Source: Streptomyces acidicola (lineage in GTDB: Bacteria > Actinomycetota > Actinomycetes > Streptomycetales > Streptomycetaceae). From it: a stretch of DNA of 36,425 nucleotides. Under the pieces are notes generated by a model. It made no database searches. It was not told the DNA's origin and was given only the letters and a program-made list of their open reading frames with translations. This document shows positions 8,169 through 15,437 of this stretch, piece after piece. The stretch lies in contig NZ_VMNX01000080.1 of the NCBI RefSeq assembly GCF_009377235.1, positions 1 through 36,425 of the forward strand, read 5' to 3'. The position numbers and the translations under genes were made by a program. How positions within the stretch are numbered: the stretch's first letter is position 1; each line of letters begins with the position of its first letter.

Positions 8169-8654
8169 TTACGCCTTGTCGTCCGAGGGGTGGGCGAACC
8201 GGGTCAGCAGATCCGTCAGCTTCTCGGGCTCGCCGGACCTCAGTTCGGCAACCAGGCGGTCGGCCAGCGGCTCCGCGGCGACATGGGCCGCATCGAAAAG
8301 TTCGAGTCCCCGAGGTGTGATCTCCACCGCGCGCACCCGCCGGTCCCCCGGAACGCTCTTGCGTACGGCCAGCCCTTTGCGCTCCAGGTCGTCCACGACC
8401 CGCATGATTCCCGCCTTGTCCGACCCGGTCGCCGTTGCCAAGTCCCGCTGTACCGTGGGCCCTCGGTTGACCAGCACGATCAGCACCGCGAAATGCCGCA
8501 ACTCGATGCCGAGTGGCCGAAGCGCCTCCCCCATCACCGCGGCCGCACGCGAGTGCGCCCGGCGCAGCAGCAGGCCGAGAGCGAAAGGCGATTCGTCCCC
8601 TGGGCGGTCGGTCGCGCGCGAGGCGATGGTTCGGTCAGGAGCGTCGGCGGTCAT
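8169..8654 (-). CDS. MarR family transcriptional regulator
   Basis: This 161-residue regulator has the MarR winged helix. The hydrophobic dimer helix is SPFALGLLLRRAHSR, the recognition region is TVQRDLATATGSDKAGIMRVVDDLERKGLAVR, and the wing is KSVPGDRRVRAVEITPRGLELF with the conserved D-R pair. MarR proteins usually repress detoxification genes and are released by phenolic or oxidised ligands. It contains no cysteine, so thiol oxidation as in OhrR-type sensors is unlikely. The operator at 8689-8704, about 35 bp upstream of its ATG, matches the one in the azoreductase/nitroreductase promoter, so it probably represses both units and itself. The ATG lacks a strong ribosome-binding site. Confidence 0.92.
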   Translation of the reverse strand: MTADAPDRTIASRATDRPGDESPFALGLLLRRAHSRAAAVMGEALRPLGIELRHFAVLIVLVNRGPTVQRDLATATGSDKAGIMRVVDDLERKGLAVRKSVPGDRRVRAVEITPRGLELFDAAHVAAEPLADRLVAELRSGEPEKLTDLLTRFAHPSDDKA

Positions 8655-8688
8655 GAGGCCACATTACAGCCATCCGTTCATTCGATAC

Positions 8689-8704
8689 GGTATCGCCTGA
8701 AACC
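8689..8704. promoter_or_regulatory. Second copy of the MarR-type operator, in front of marR
   Basis: GGTATC-GCCT-GAAACC matches the operator at 7279-7294 in both half-sites except one base, and both are preceded by TAC and followed by A. It lies about 35 bp upstream of the marR start. It also overlaps a perfect palindrome CGATAC-G-GTATCG (8683-8695). The pairing suggests autoregulation. Confidence 0.6.
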
Positions 8705-8848
8705 AAGTAGGGGCGGCATCCGCTGCCGCCGCGATTCGCGAGCGGCACGAGCGATTGCTGGAGACGGCGGGCCAAACCTCGGGTAGCCGCCTCTGCCCCG
8801 GCCCGTCGCAGGCGCCCGGGAGGTAGGCAGGCCGGCTGCGGTCTCGCG

Positions 8849-9703
8849 CTAAGCCGAGAGCAGCATGGCGACTGTCACCACGACAAGCAGTCCGATGTAC
8901 GCCCAGGCGTAGGTGCGGTCGGGGATCCGTGGCGGGCGCCGCCGCAGTATCGCGATCACCGGCAGAGCTCCGAGGAGCAGCGCCGAGGCAGCGCGAAGGT
9001 CAATGAGCCCCACCAGTTGCAGGTGCGCGTCAGCGGCAGCGGGGACCGCGGCGCCGCCCAGAGACACTGCGGTGGCCGGCAGCGCGATGGCGAGGGTGAG
9101 GGGGTTGGCCAGCGCAGTCGCCACGCTCATCGTGTGCCCGGCCCTCCGCATCGCGGGGACAGTCATCACGCTGCCCCCCACGCCGAGGAAGGCCGCGACC
9201 GCACCGGCCGGCGCGCCGAGGACGGTCGGCAGTGGACGCGGAGCATCGGAGGTCGCCTCGATCCGGGAGCCCGGGTGCAGGAAGCCAGGGCGCAGGAGCA
9301 CGTCGGCGATGGTGAGAGCGACGTACGCGACGAAGCCCCAGCGGGCCACATCGGCCGGGGCGAGGCGCGTGGCGAGCGCGCCGGCCGAGGCTCCGGCCGC
9401 CAGCAGGAGGAGCAGTGTGCCGCTGCCGCGGAGCGCGAGGAGCACCCGCCGCGGTGTGACGGCTGTGGCGAAACCCGCATTCACCACCATCACCAGGGCC
9501 GAGGTGGCAGTCGCCACCTGCATCGCGTCCGCGCCGAGCGCGGCGTCCGCCCACACCACGACCGGCACCGTGACGAACCCGCCGCCGAACCCGAACAACA
9601 CCGTCGTCGCCCCGGTGAGGAGCCCGATCCCGATCAATGCCACAACATCCACAGCCCCCACTCCACCAGCTCCGACGGGTTTCCCGCATGCGATGTTCGG
9701 CAC
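8849..9703 (-). CDS. TauE/SafE family permease (second copy)
   Basis: This 284-residue membrane protein has about eight hydrophobic segments and the TauE/SafE repeats: LLTGATTVLFGFGGGFVTVPVVV near the N-terminus and APAGAVAAFLGVGGSVMTVPAMRRAG in the second half. It should export a small anion or sulfur compound, but the substrate is not evident. The GTG at 9703 is preceded by AAGGA. A second GTG at 9652 after GGAG would remove 17 residues and put the start closer to the first membrane helix, so the start is uncertain. Only 34 bp separate it from the divergent AraC-type regulator, which probably controls it. Confidence 0.88.
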   Translation of the reverse strand: MPNIACGKPVGAGGVGAVDVVALIGIGLLTGATTVLFGFGGGFVTVPVVVWADAALGADAMQVATATSALVMVVNAGFATAVTPRRVLLALRGSGTLLLLLAAGASAGALATRLAPADVARWGFVAYVALTIADVLLRPGFLHPGSRIEATSDAPRPLPTVLGAPAGAVAAFLGVGGSVMTVPAMRRAGHTMSVATALANPLTLAIALPATAVSLGGAAVPAAADAHLQLVGLIDLRAASALLLGALPVIAILRRRPPRIPDRTYAWAYIGLLVVVTVAMLLSA

Positions 9704-9737
9704 CGTTCCTTCGCGTCTCAGCCACTAGGGTGACTGG

Positions 9738-10544
9738 GTGAAGAACGTCTCCCTGGCCGACGTCGACCACGCCGACCGGGTCGTCCTGCCGATCGGGACC
9801 GACTACCCGCCCGGCCACGTACTGGACTGGCACGAACACCGGCGCGCCCAGTTCCTCTACGGCGCCACCGGGGTAATGGTCGTCGACACCGCCGAGGGCA
9901 CCTGGACCGTGCCGCCGGAGCGCGCCGTACTGATTCCGGCCGCTACCCGGCACCGGGTGCACATGCTGGGGGTGAGTACCCGGAGCCTGTACGTCGAGCC
10001 GAATGCCATCCCCTGGTGGCCGGCCACCTGCACGGTCGTGAACGTTCCGCCGCTGTTGCGCGAACTACTCCTGGTCGCTGTCGAGTTCGAGATCGATTAC
10101 AGCCTGTCCGGACGGGAGGGAAGCATTGCCGCCCTCCTCCTGCACGAGATCGCTGAGCTCGCCCCGCTCCCGTTCCACGTCGGGATTCCCGCCGCCGCCG
10201 ACCTCGCGAAACTCTGCCGCGAATACCTGGCCACCCCGGACGCCGGCGTCACCAACGCCGCATGGGCCGCGAGGACGGCCATGAGCGAACGGGCCTTCAC
10301 CCGGCGCTTCCGCTCGGAGACCGGTGACAGCCCGGCCGTCTGGCGGGCCCGCGCCCGCCTGCTCGCGGCCATGCCGCTGCTGCGCACCGCGTCGGTCAGC
10401 GAGGTCGGTGTTCGCCTCGGCTATGCCTCTCCCGCCGCGTTCACCGCCGCCTTCACGCGCACCTTCGGCGTGCCCCCGTCCCGCTTTGCCGCGAGCCGCC
10501 AAAGCGGCGGCCCCGGGCAATCGCAACTCGTGACGACTCCTTGA
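9738..10544 (+). CDS. Cupin/AraC family transcriptional regulator
   Basis: This 268-residue regulator has an N-terminal cupin sensor (residues 15-85, with HVLDWHEHRRAQFLYG and IPAATRHRVHM, two His-containing cupin motifs). The C-terminal AraC double helix-turn-helix covers about residues 170-262 (SERAFTRRFRSETGDSPAVWRARARL, then VSEVGVRLGYASPAAFTAAFTRTFGVPPSRF). The usual family layout is a small-molecule or metal-binding cupin controlling an adjacent transporter. The start is GTG with AGGGTGA upstream. It diverges from the TauE/SafE gene with 34 bp between them, so any operator there would control both. Confidence 0.92.
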   Translation: MKNVSLADVDHADRVVLPIGTDYPPGHVLDWHEHRRAQFLYGATGVMVVDTAEGTWTVPPERAVLIPAATRHRVHMLGVSTRSLYVEPNAIPWWPATCTVVNVPPLLRELLLVAVEFEIDYSLSGREGSIAALLLHEIAELAPLPFHVGIPAAADLAKLCREYLATPDAGVTNAAWAARTAMSERAFTRRFRSETGDSPAVWRARARLLAAMPLLRTASVSEVGVRLGYASPAAFTAAFTRTFGVPPSRFAASRQSGGPGQSQLVTTP

Positions 10545-10848
10545 AGGCTCCGACCAGGACGATCAAGATTCGGGACTACTTGATTCAAGCGCTCAGACGT
10601 TCGAAGATTTTCCTCCCCGTCCCCCGCAACCGCGCGGAGGGCGGGGAGCGTCTTTGCGGACGCCCTTCGGGGGGCCGGACGCCACTAAACACGGGCACAG
10701 GGGAAGAGCTGGTACGCATGCGGACATGTGACACGCGGTCCGTCACGCTGTCGGACAGACCGTCGGACGCGTCGGCGGAGGTACGGCCTGACACAAACGT
10801 GACGGCCGTCGCGTACAACCCTCACGGGGGGACGCGTGTCCAACAAGC
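10545..10848. other. Gene-free region upstream of the sigma factor
   Basis: Contains a terminator-like hairpin at 10613-10648 followed by a small GCGTC/GACGC hairpin near 10650-10664. Further right, inverted GTGAC and GTCAC flank about nine bases in the 10725-10750 area. The sigma-factor promoter must be here, but I could not fix -35 and -10 boxes. No coding frame looks real. Confidence 0.4.
10613..10648. terminator. Terminator-like hairpin after the AraC-type gene
   Basis: CTCCCCGTCCC (10613-10623) pairs with GGGCGGGGAG (10639-10648) with one bulged T, giving about ten G-C-rich pairs. It lies 69 bp after the regulator stop and there is no T-tract. Confidence 0.5.
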
Positions 10849-11526
10849 GTGGCAGAGGTACTCGACTTCACCGCGGTACAGGCGAGAGGCACGGCCCTGC
10901 GGCCCCCTCGCAAGGCCGCCCGTCCCCGCATGTCCGGCACGTCCGGCGGCATGCCGGTGATCGCCCCCATGCCCGCAGCGCGGCCCACCCGCATACCGAA
11001 CCAGCGCGACGGCGCCGAGGAGACCACGGCGGCGGGCACCACCGTCGACCATCTCACCGAGACCTACCGCGCCCACTACCGGTCGCTGCTCGGTCTCGCG
11101 GCGCTCCTCCTCGACGACACCGCGTCCTGCGAGGACGTCGTCCAGGAGGCCTTCATCCGCGTGCACTCCGCGCGCAAGCGGGTGCGCGACCCGGAGAAGA
11201 CACTGGCGTATCTGCGCCAGACCGTCGTCAACCTGTCCCGCTCGGCCCTGCGCCGCCGCATCCTCGGTCTGAAGCTGCTGACCAAGCCGATGCCGGACAT
11301 GGCGAGCGCGGAGGAGGGCGCGTACGACCAGCTGGAGCGCGACTCGCTGATCAAGGCGATGAAGGGGCTCCAGCGGCGGCAGCGCGAGGTTCTCGTCCTG
11401 CGCTACTTCGCGGACATGACCGAGGCGCAGGTCGCCGAGACGCTCGGCATATCGCTGGGCTCGGTCAAGGCGTACGGCTCGCGCGGCATAGCGGCCCTCA
11501 GAGTCGCCATGGGGGCACCGGCATGA
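10849..11526 (+). CDS. ECF RNA polymerase sigma factor (SigE-like family)
   Basis: This 225-residue protein has sigma region 2 at about residues 65-130 (HYRSLLGLAALLLDDTASCEDVVQEAFIRVH, then KTLAYLRQTVVNLSRSALRRR) and region 4 at about 172-218 (LQRRQREVLVLRYFADMTEAQVAETLGISLGSVKAYGSRG). The first 60 residues are Pro- and Arg-rich and probably disordered. The GTG at 10849 has no good ribosome-binding site. GGGGGGA instead lies close to another GTG at 10836 in a different frame, so the start is uncertain. The stop overlaps the start of the next gene (ATGA), which encodes a membrane protein likely to be its partner. The genes it directs cannot be read here. Confidence 0.9.
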   Translation: MAEVLDFTAVQARGTALRPPRKAARPRMSGTSGGMPVIAPMPAARPTRIPNQRDGAEETTAAGTTVDHLTETYRAHYRSLLGLAALLLDDTASCEDVVQEAFIRVHSARKRVRDPEKTLAYLRQTVVNLSRSALRRRILGLKLLTKPMPDMASAEEGAYDQLERDSLIKAMKGLQRRQREVLVLRYFADMTEAQVAETLGISLGSVKAYGSRGIAALRVAMGAPA

Positions 11527-12791
11527 GCGAGCACGACGAGCGCGAACCGCAGGGCAAGCGTGAACCGCAGGGCAAGCGCGAACCGTATGAAGACCATGAA
11601 CTGCACGAACTACACGACGAGCGTGAAGACCACGCATCGCACGCTGGGAACAGAACTGTGAATCACGGCCCGGACGAACAAGGTCAGGGTCCCACGGACC
11701 AGGACGGCGAGGGGCTCGGCTCGGGCCGCCGGAAACTGGAGGCCCTCGCCTCCGGAGCCGACGGCTCGGACGGTCATGGCGGCCCGGGTGACGAGGGCGG
11801 TCCCGACGGGCTCGGGTCCGACGAACTGGCGCTGCGCCGGATGCTGCACCAGGCCGTCCTGGAGATCGAGCCACGGGACGGCACCCTGGAGCACCTGCGG
11901 CGCGCGGTGCCATCCCGCCGGGCCCGCAAGCGGCACGCCGTCGTCGGCCTGGCCGCCGCCGCGCTCTTCGTCGGCACGGCGATCCCGGCCGTCGTGCACG
12001 TCTCGAACTCCACCGGCTCCGGCGCCGACCCGTCCAATGTGGCCAACAGCTCGCAGGCGCAGGGCGGCGCGGCCCAGGACAAGGGCCGCGGCAGCGACGC
12101 CAGCTCACTGGACGGCTCCAGCGGTTCCGCCGGCAAGGAGACCGGCAAGGACAGCGGCAAGGACAAGGGCGACCCGGACAAGGGCGCGACCGGCGGCGGC
12201 GCCACCGGGCCCGCGCCCAGCGCCTCGCCCGCGAGCACACCGACCTGTACGGCGGCCGAGCTCGGCGGTACCTCGGCGAGCGTGGCCTCCCCCGACTCCA
12301 GCGGCGCGGTGTACGGCAGCTTCCGCGTGGCCAACGTCTCCGGCACCAGCTGTGCGGTCACCGGTCCGGGCACCGTGAGCGTGACCGCCCAGGGCGCGGC
12401 AGACTCCTCCAAGATCTTCGTCGCGGACCACGTGGCGGGTGACGCGGCCGCGGGGCTGCCCGACCCGTCCGTGTCCACCGCCCAGACGGTGCTGCAGCCC
12501 GGCGCGGCGTACGTGGTGAAGTTCGCCTGGGTGCCTTCGGAGACGTGTCCCACCGTCAGCGATCCCGACCCCTCGCCCGAACCGTCGTCCACCGACAACC
12601 CCGCCACCGCCGACGGCTCCGCCACCGAGGGCAGTGGCACGGCACCCCAGCTCTTCGTCGCGGACGGCGTCGCCGACGGCAGCGTCGTGGTGTCCCACAC
12701 CACCGCGGTCGGCACACCGGCGACCGCGACCACGGTGGCCAACGCCTGTGCGGGCACGGTCTACCGCACGGGGCTGCTCCCGGGCTCCTGA
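11523..12791 (+). CDS. Single-pass membrane protein coupled to the sigma factor
   Basis: This 422-residue protein overlaps the sigma gene by four bases. Residues 1-95 are acidic, His/Glu-rich and low complexity, with a duplicated EPQGKR. A short amphipathic cytoplasmic stretch (98-135, ending in SRRARKRH) precedes one transmembrane helix (139-158). A long outside Ser/Gly/Lys linker follows, then a domain starting at C242 (TCTAAELGG, GSFRVANVSGTSCAVTGPG) that resembles DUF4232-type extracellular domains. The topology fits a membrane-anchored anti-sigma or sensor partner. No standard anti-sigma zinc motif is present, so the role is inferred from coupling. The frame is open far upstream, but those codons belong to the sigma gene in another phase. 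Confidence 0.8.
   Translation: MSEHDEREPQGKREPQGKREPYEDHELHELHDEREDHASHAGNRTVNHGPDEQGQGPTDQDGEGLGSGRRKLEALASGADGSDGHGGPGDEGGPDGLGSDELALRRMLHQAVLEIEPRDGTLEHLRRAVPSRRARKRHAVVGLAAAALFVGTAIPAVVHVSNSTGSGADPSNVANSSQAQGGAAQDKGRGSDASSLDGSSGSAGKETGKDSGKDKGDPDKGATGGGATGPAPSASPASTPTCTAAELGGTSASVASPDSSGAVYGSFRVANVSGTSCAVTGPGTVSVTAQGAADSSKIFVADHVAGDAAAGLPDPSVSTAQTVLQPGAAYVVKFAWVPSETCPTVSDPDPSPEPSSTDNPATADGSATEGSGTAPQLFVADGVADGSVVVSHTTAVGTPATATTVANACAGTVYRTGLLPGS
11543..11580 (+). repeat. Tandem duplication encoding two EPQGKR units
   Basis: Two adjacent 18-bp copies, differing by one or two bases, encode EPQGKR-EPQGKR in the N-terminus of the membrane protein. A third partial unit (EP) follows. Being 18 bp, changes in copy number keep frame. 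Confidence 0.6.
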
Positions 12792-12797
12792 GCTGAG

Positions 12798-12826
12798 CCG
12801 GCCCGGCGCCGAGCGCGCCGGGCCGG
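12798..12826. terminator. Strong bidirectional terminator hairpin
   Basis: CCGGCCCGGCGC (12798-12809) pairs perfectly with GCGCCGGGCCGG (12815-12826) around a 5-nt loop. It begins seven bases after the membrane-protein stop and lies between convergent genes. Confidence 0.8.
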
Positions 12827-12851
12827 GTCGCCCGGGGCCTCCCGAAGCGGG

Positions 12852-13571
12852 TCAGGTGAGCTGGACGCCGCCGTCGACGTCGACCACGGAACCGGTGGCG
12901 TAGCCGTTGGTCATCAGGAACAGCGCGGTCGAGGCGATGTCCTCGGGCAGGCCGACGCGTGCGACGGGCACGCTGGCGATGTACTGGGTGAGCAGTCGTG
13001 TCTTCACGTCCTCCGGGACGTCGTCGAAGGCGGGGGTCTCGACCAGGCCGGGGGCGATGACGTTGACCCGCACCGGGGCCAGGTCGACGGCGTTGGCCCT
13101 GCCGAAGGCCTCCAGGGCGGCGTTGATCGCGGCCATCATCGGGCGTCCCGGACCGTGCTTGCGGCTCGCGATGCCTCCGATCAGAACGATCGATCCGTCC
13201 TTCGCGATGCGGTCGGCCGCGGCTCGTACCCCCTCGTAGGCACCCCAGAACTTGGTGTCCATGAATTTTCGCGCGGCAGCGGAGTCCAGTTCCCGCACGG
13301 TGCCCAGGGCAGTGGTGCCCGCCGACATCGCCAGGTGGTCGAAGGGGCCGACACGGTCCAGGAGGGACTCGATCGAGGCCGCGGAGGTGATGTCGGCCTG
13401 CTCGGTCGCTATGCCGGGGGGCACGTTGCCCGCGGCACGCTGGGGGTTGCGGCTGGCTGCGGTGACCCGGGCCCCGGCCGCCAGGGCGCGCTCGGCGATG
13501 GCGAGGCCGATGCCGGATGTGCCGCCGATGACGACTACATGCTTGCCGGCCAGGGGGCTGGCGATGCTCAT
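12852..13571 (-). CDS. SDR-fold protein lacking the catalytic Tyr-Lys pair
   Basis: This 239-residue protein is a typical classical SDR in length and fold. GGTSGIG (16-22) is the cofactor loop, AMSAGT (81-86) replaces the usual NNAG, VNVIAPGLVETP (169-180) is the strand after the active site, and TGSVVDVDGG is the C-terminal motif. Where YxxxK is expected, the sequence is GRPMMAAINAALEAFGRA, so Met stands for Tyr and Asn for Lys. Ser136 may be the remaining catalytic serine. It may be a non-catalytic or unusual reductase. It is transcribed toward the sigma-factor operon and diverges from the unknown gene at 13784. Confidence 0.88.
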   Translation of the reverse strand: MSIASPLAGKHVVVIGGTSGIGLAIAERALAAGARVTAASRNPQRAAGNVPPGIATEQADITSAASIESLLDRVGPFDHLAMSAGTTALGTVRELDSAAARKFMDTKFWGAYEGVRAAADRIAKDGSIVLIGGIASRKHGPGRPMMAAINAALEAFGRANAVDLAPVRVNVIAPGLVETPAFDDVPEDVKTRLLTQYIASVPVARVGLPEDIASTALFLMTNGYATGSVVDVDGGVQLT

Positions 13572-13675
13572 GAGCGATGTCCTGTTCTCGGGTGGGCGAT
13601 CGTCCGGGCGGACCGTACTTCCCGGCGCCTGCGGATCGGTTTAGCGCGGTCATGCCAACAGGCTCAGTCCGGTGG

Positions 13676-13714
13676 GAGGTTGGGGCACGAGGTTGCGGCA
13701 CGAGGTTGGGGAAC
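13676..13714. repeat. Three tandem 13-bp iterons
   Basis: GAGGTTGGGGCAC, GAGGTTGCGGCAC and GAGGTTGGGGAAC follow each other without gaps (13676-13688, 13689-13701, 13702-13714). They lie in the divergent region, 105 bp before the SDR start and 70 bp before the unknown gene start at 13784. They could be regulator-binding sites. Confidence 0.7.
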
Positions 13715-13783
13715 GACGGACAGCACCGCCTGATAGCCTGCGATCTTCGCCGGTCACCCGGACGGAGTCCCCGGCAGGTCGCC

Positions 13784-14506
13784 ATGTCCCGTGCCCAACG
13801 GCAGCTCACGGCAGCTCTCGACGCCCTCGACCGCACCTTCGCCTCCGAAGAGCCCTTCCCCGTCGAGGGGTGCACGTACTGCTACGGCGAAGGGGGCCTT
13901 GCCGAACTCTCCAAGCCACTGCACCTGATAGCCGAGGACATGGTGTCCTCAGTCGCCTCTGAAGTACCCAGCCACTGGGACGACTTCCCGCGTCTCTACC
14001 GGCGTCTGGCCCCGCGCATCGTCCGGTCCGTCGTCACCGGACGGCTCCACGCCGACGAGAACCTCATCGCCACGCGCCTGCTCGAGGCGGGCTGGAGCAC
14101 CTGGGACGCACCCCTCGCGGGTGCCCTGCGCGATGTCTGGTCCGCCTGGTGGGAGGCCACCCTGCACACCCACCCCAGCCCCGTCTCCGTCAGGGACACC
14201 CTCAGCCTCATCACTGTCGTCACCGGCGGTGTGCGTCCCTGGCTGGACATGTGGAACGCCACCCGCACCCCGGCCGCCGACGCCCATCTGACGGACTTCA
14301 TCGACGACGTGCTGGTCGAGTTCCAGATCGTCGACCTGCACATGGGCTTCTACGACGAGTACCACGCCGCTCCGGAACTGTTGGACTGGCTCCTCACGGA
14401 CGTCCGCGAACGCCTCGACGACGCACGCCTCGACGACCCGTACCTCTTCGAAGCGGTGCAGAAAGCCACTCGGAGTACTCACTCCGCCTCGCCGGACAGG
14501 GCCTAG
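13784..14506 (+). CDS. Uncharacterised 240-residue helical protein
   Basis: I do not recognise a characterised family. The sequence looks soluble and mostly helical. It starts SRAQRQLTAALDALDRTF, then has a short Cys pair (C30 and C33 in EGCTYCYGE), a Trp-rich middle (SHWDDFPRLYRR, AGWSTWDAPLAGALRDVWSAWWEATLH) and an acidic C-terminal half (DFIDDVLVEFQIVDLHMGFYDEYHAAPELLDWLLTDV). There is no signal peptide or membrane segment. I chose the ATG at 13784 because protein-like composition begins there; the frame is open further upstream, and the ribosome-binding site is weak (GGCAGG). Three 13-bp iterons precede it. It converges with SURF1 at 14524. Confidence 0.7.
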   Translation: MSRAQRQLTAALDALDRTFASEEPFPVEGCTYCYGEGGLAELSKPLHLIAEDMVSSVASEVPSHWDDFPRLYRRLAPRIVRSVVTGRLHADENLIATRLLEAGWSTWDAPLAGALRDVWSAWWEATLHTHPSPVSVRDTLSLITVVTGGVRPWLDMWNATRTPAADAHLTDFIDDVLVEFQIVDLHMGFYDEYHAAPELLDWLLTDVRERLDDARLDDPYLFEAVQKATRSTHSASPDRA

Positions 14507-14523
14507 GCGGCCACTCACTCCGT

Positions 14524-15333
14524 TCAGGAGGCCGCGGTTTCCCGAGCGCGCCCGGCCTCCGGCGCCGGCTCCTCGCCGTCGACCAGCCCCAGCTCCGCGT
14601 CCCGGACGAACTCCACCTCGCGGCGCAGCAGACGGAACCACATGAAGACCACGAAGCCCGCGAAGACGAACCACTCGCCGGTGTAGCCGAGGTTCTGGAA
14701 CGCCTTCAGGTCCAGGCCTGTGTCCTGGGGCGCGGCCGCGGGGACGGCCTTCATCCCCGAGTCGCCCTTGGTGAGGGTGATCCATGCGTCGTACACGTCG
14801 TACGGCACGAGGTTCACCAGTGAGGCCGCGCTGATCGCCCCGGTCTGGCCCTCGGGCAGCCCGCCGGTCGTGCTCACCCCGTTCGAGCCCGGAGTCTCGG
14901 ACGCCTGGAGCGCTCCCGTGACCGTGACCTCGCCCCGGGGTGCGGCGGGCGCCTTGGCCGCGTCCGCGTCACCGGGCAGCCAGCCCCGTACGACGGGCAG
15001 TGCCCTGCCGTCGTCGGTGCGCAGCAGTGTCAGCACGTAGTACCCGGACCGGTCGTCCAGCTTGCGGCCGGGCACCAGCAGCTGCCTGCCGTACTGTCCC
15101 GTCGCGGTGGTCTGTCTGCCGGACGTCTCCTTGTCGACGGGGAGCAGCTCGTCCAGCGGCCGGGCCGGCTCGTGCTTCGCCGTCTCGGCCTGTTCGCCCG
15201 CCGAGCGGTGGTTGTCCATGCGCTCCTCGAACCGCCCCAGCTGCCATGACCCCATGAACAAGCAGAAGGGGATGGCCAGCAGCACGAAGACGTTGATCCC
15301 CCACCATCGGGGCGTCAGCAGGAACCGGTACAC
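14524..15333 (-). CDS. SURF1 family cytochrome oxidase assembly protein
   Basis: This 269-residue protein has the SURF1 pattern: an N-terminal transmembrane helix (about residues 10-28 in LLTPRWWGINVFVLLAIPFCLFMG, then SWQLGRFEER), a periplasmic-side central domain (TTATGQYGRQLLVPGRKL, YYVLTLLRTDDGRALPVVRGWLPG), and a second helix near residues 218-236 (EWFVFAGFVVFMWFRLLRREVEF). SURF1 proteins help assemble haem a3-type cytochrome c oxidase. I use the GTG at 15333, which puts the start where actinobacterial homologues begin. An alternative GTG at 15384 adds 17 Pro-rich residues. The tail is variable and acidic. Confidence 0.9.
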   Translation of the reverse strand: MYRFLLTPRWWGINVFVLLAIPFCLFMGSWQLGRFEERMDNHRSAGEQAETAKHEPARPLDELLPVDKETSGRQTTATGQYGRQLLVPGRKLDDRSGYYVLTLLRTDDGRALPVVRGWLPGDADAAKAPAAPRGEVTVTGALQASETPGSNGVSTTGGLPEGQTGAISAASLVNLVPYDVYDAWITLTKGDSGMKAVPAAAPQDTGLDLKAFQNLGYTGEWFVFAGFVVFMWFRLLRREVEFVRDAELGLVDGEEPAPEAGRARETAAS

Positions 15334-15382
15334 CCCGTCAACGGTACGGGGCGGGTGCGGGGCGCCGGATCGCGGGGTCGGC

Positions 15383-15437
15383 ACCGTTCGTTCAGTGGTC
15401 GCCCGGTCGGTACCGCTCGTTCAATACCGCTCGGTCA
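15383..15437. repeat. Three near-repeats at the 3' end of the SnoaL-like gene
   Basis: Copies of ACCGyTCGkTCA lie at 15383-15394, 15412-15423 and 15426-15437. The stop codon of the SnoaL-like gene is inside the middle copy. On the minus strand they read as repeated TGA-ACGAGCGGT units, as if the gene's end had been duplicated. Confidence 0.5.

Noticed and set aside
10836..11522. Open frame from GTG 10836 running into the membrane-protein gene
   Set aside because: The upstream part lies over the sigma gene in another phase and has biased Arg/Gly/Ala composition. The real start is the coupled ATG at 11523. I kept the note that GGGGGGA before 10836 makes the sigma start uncertain.
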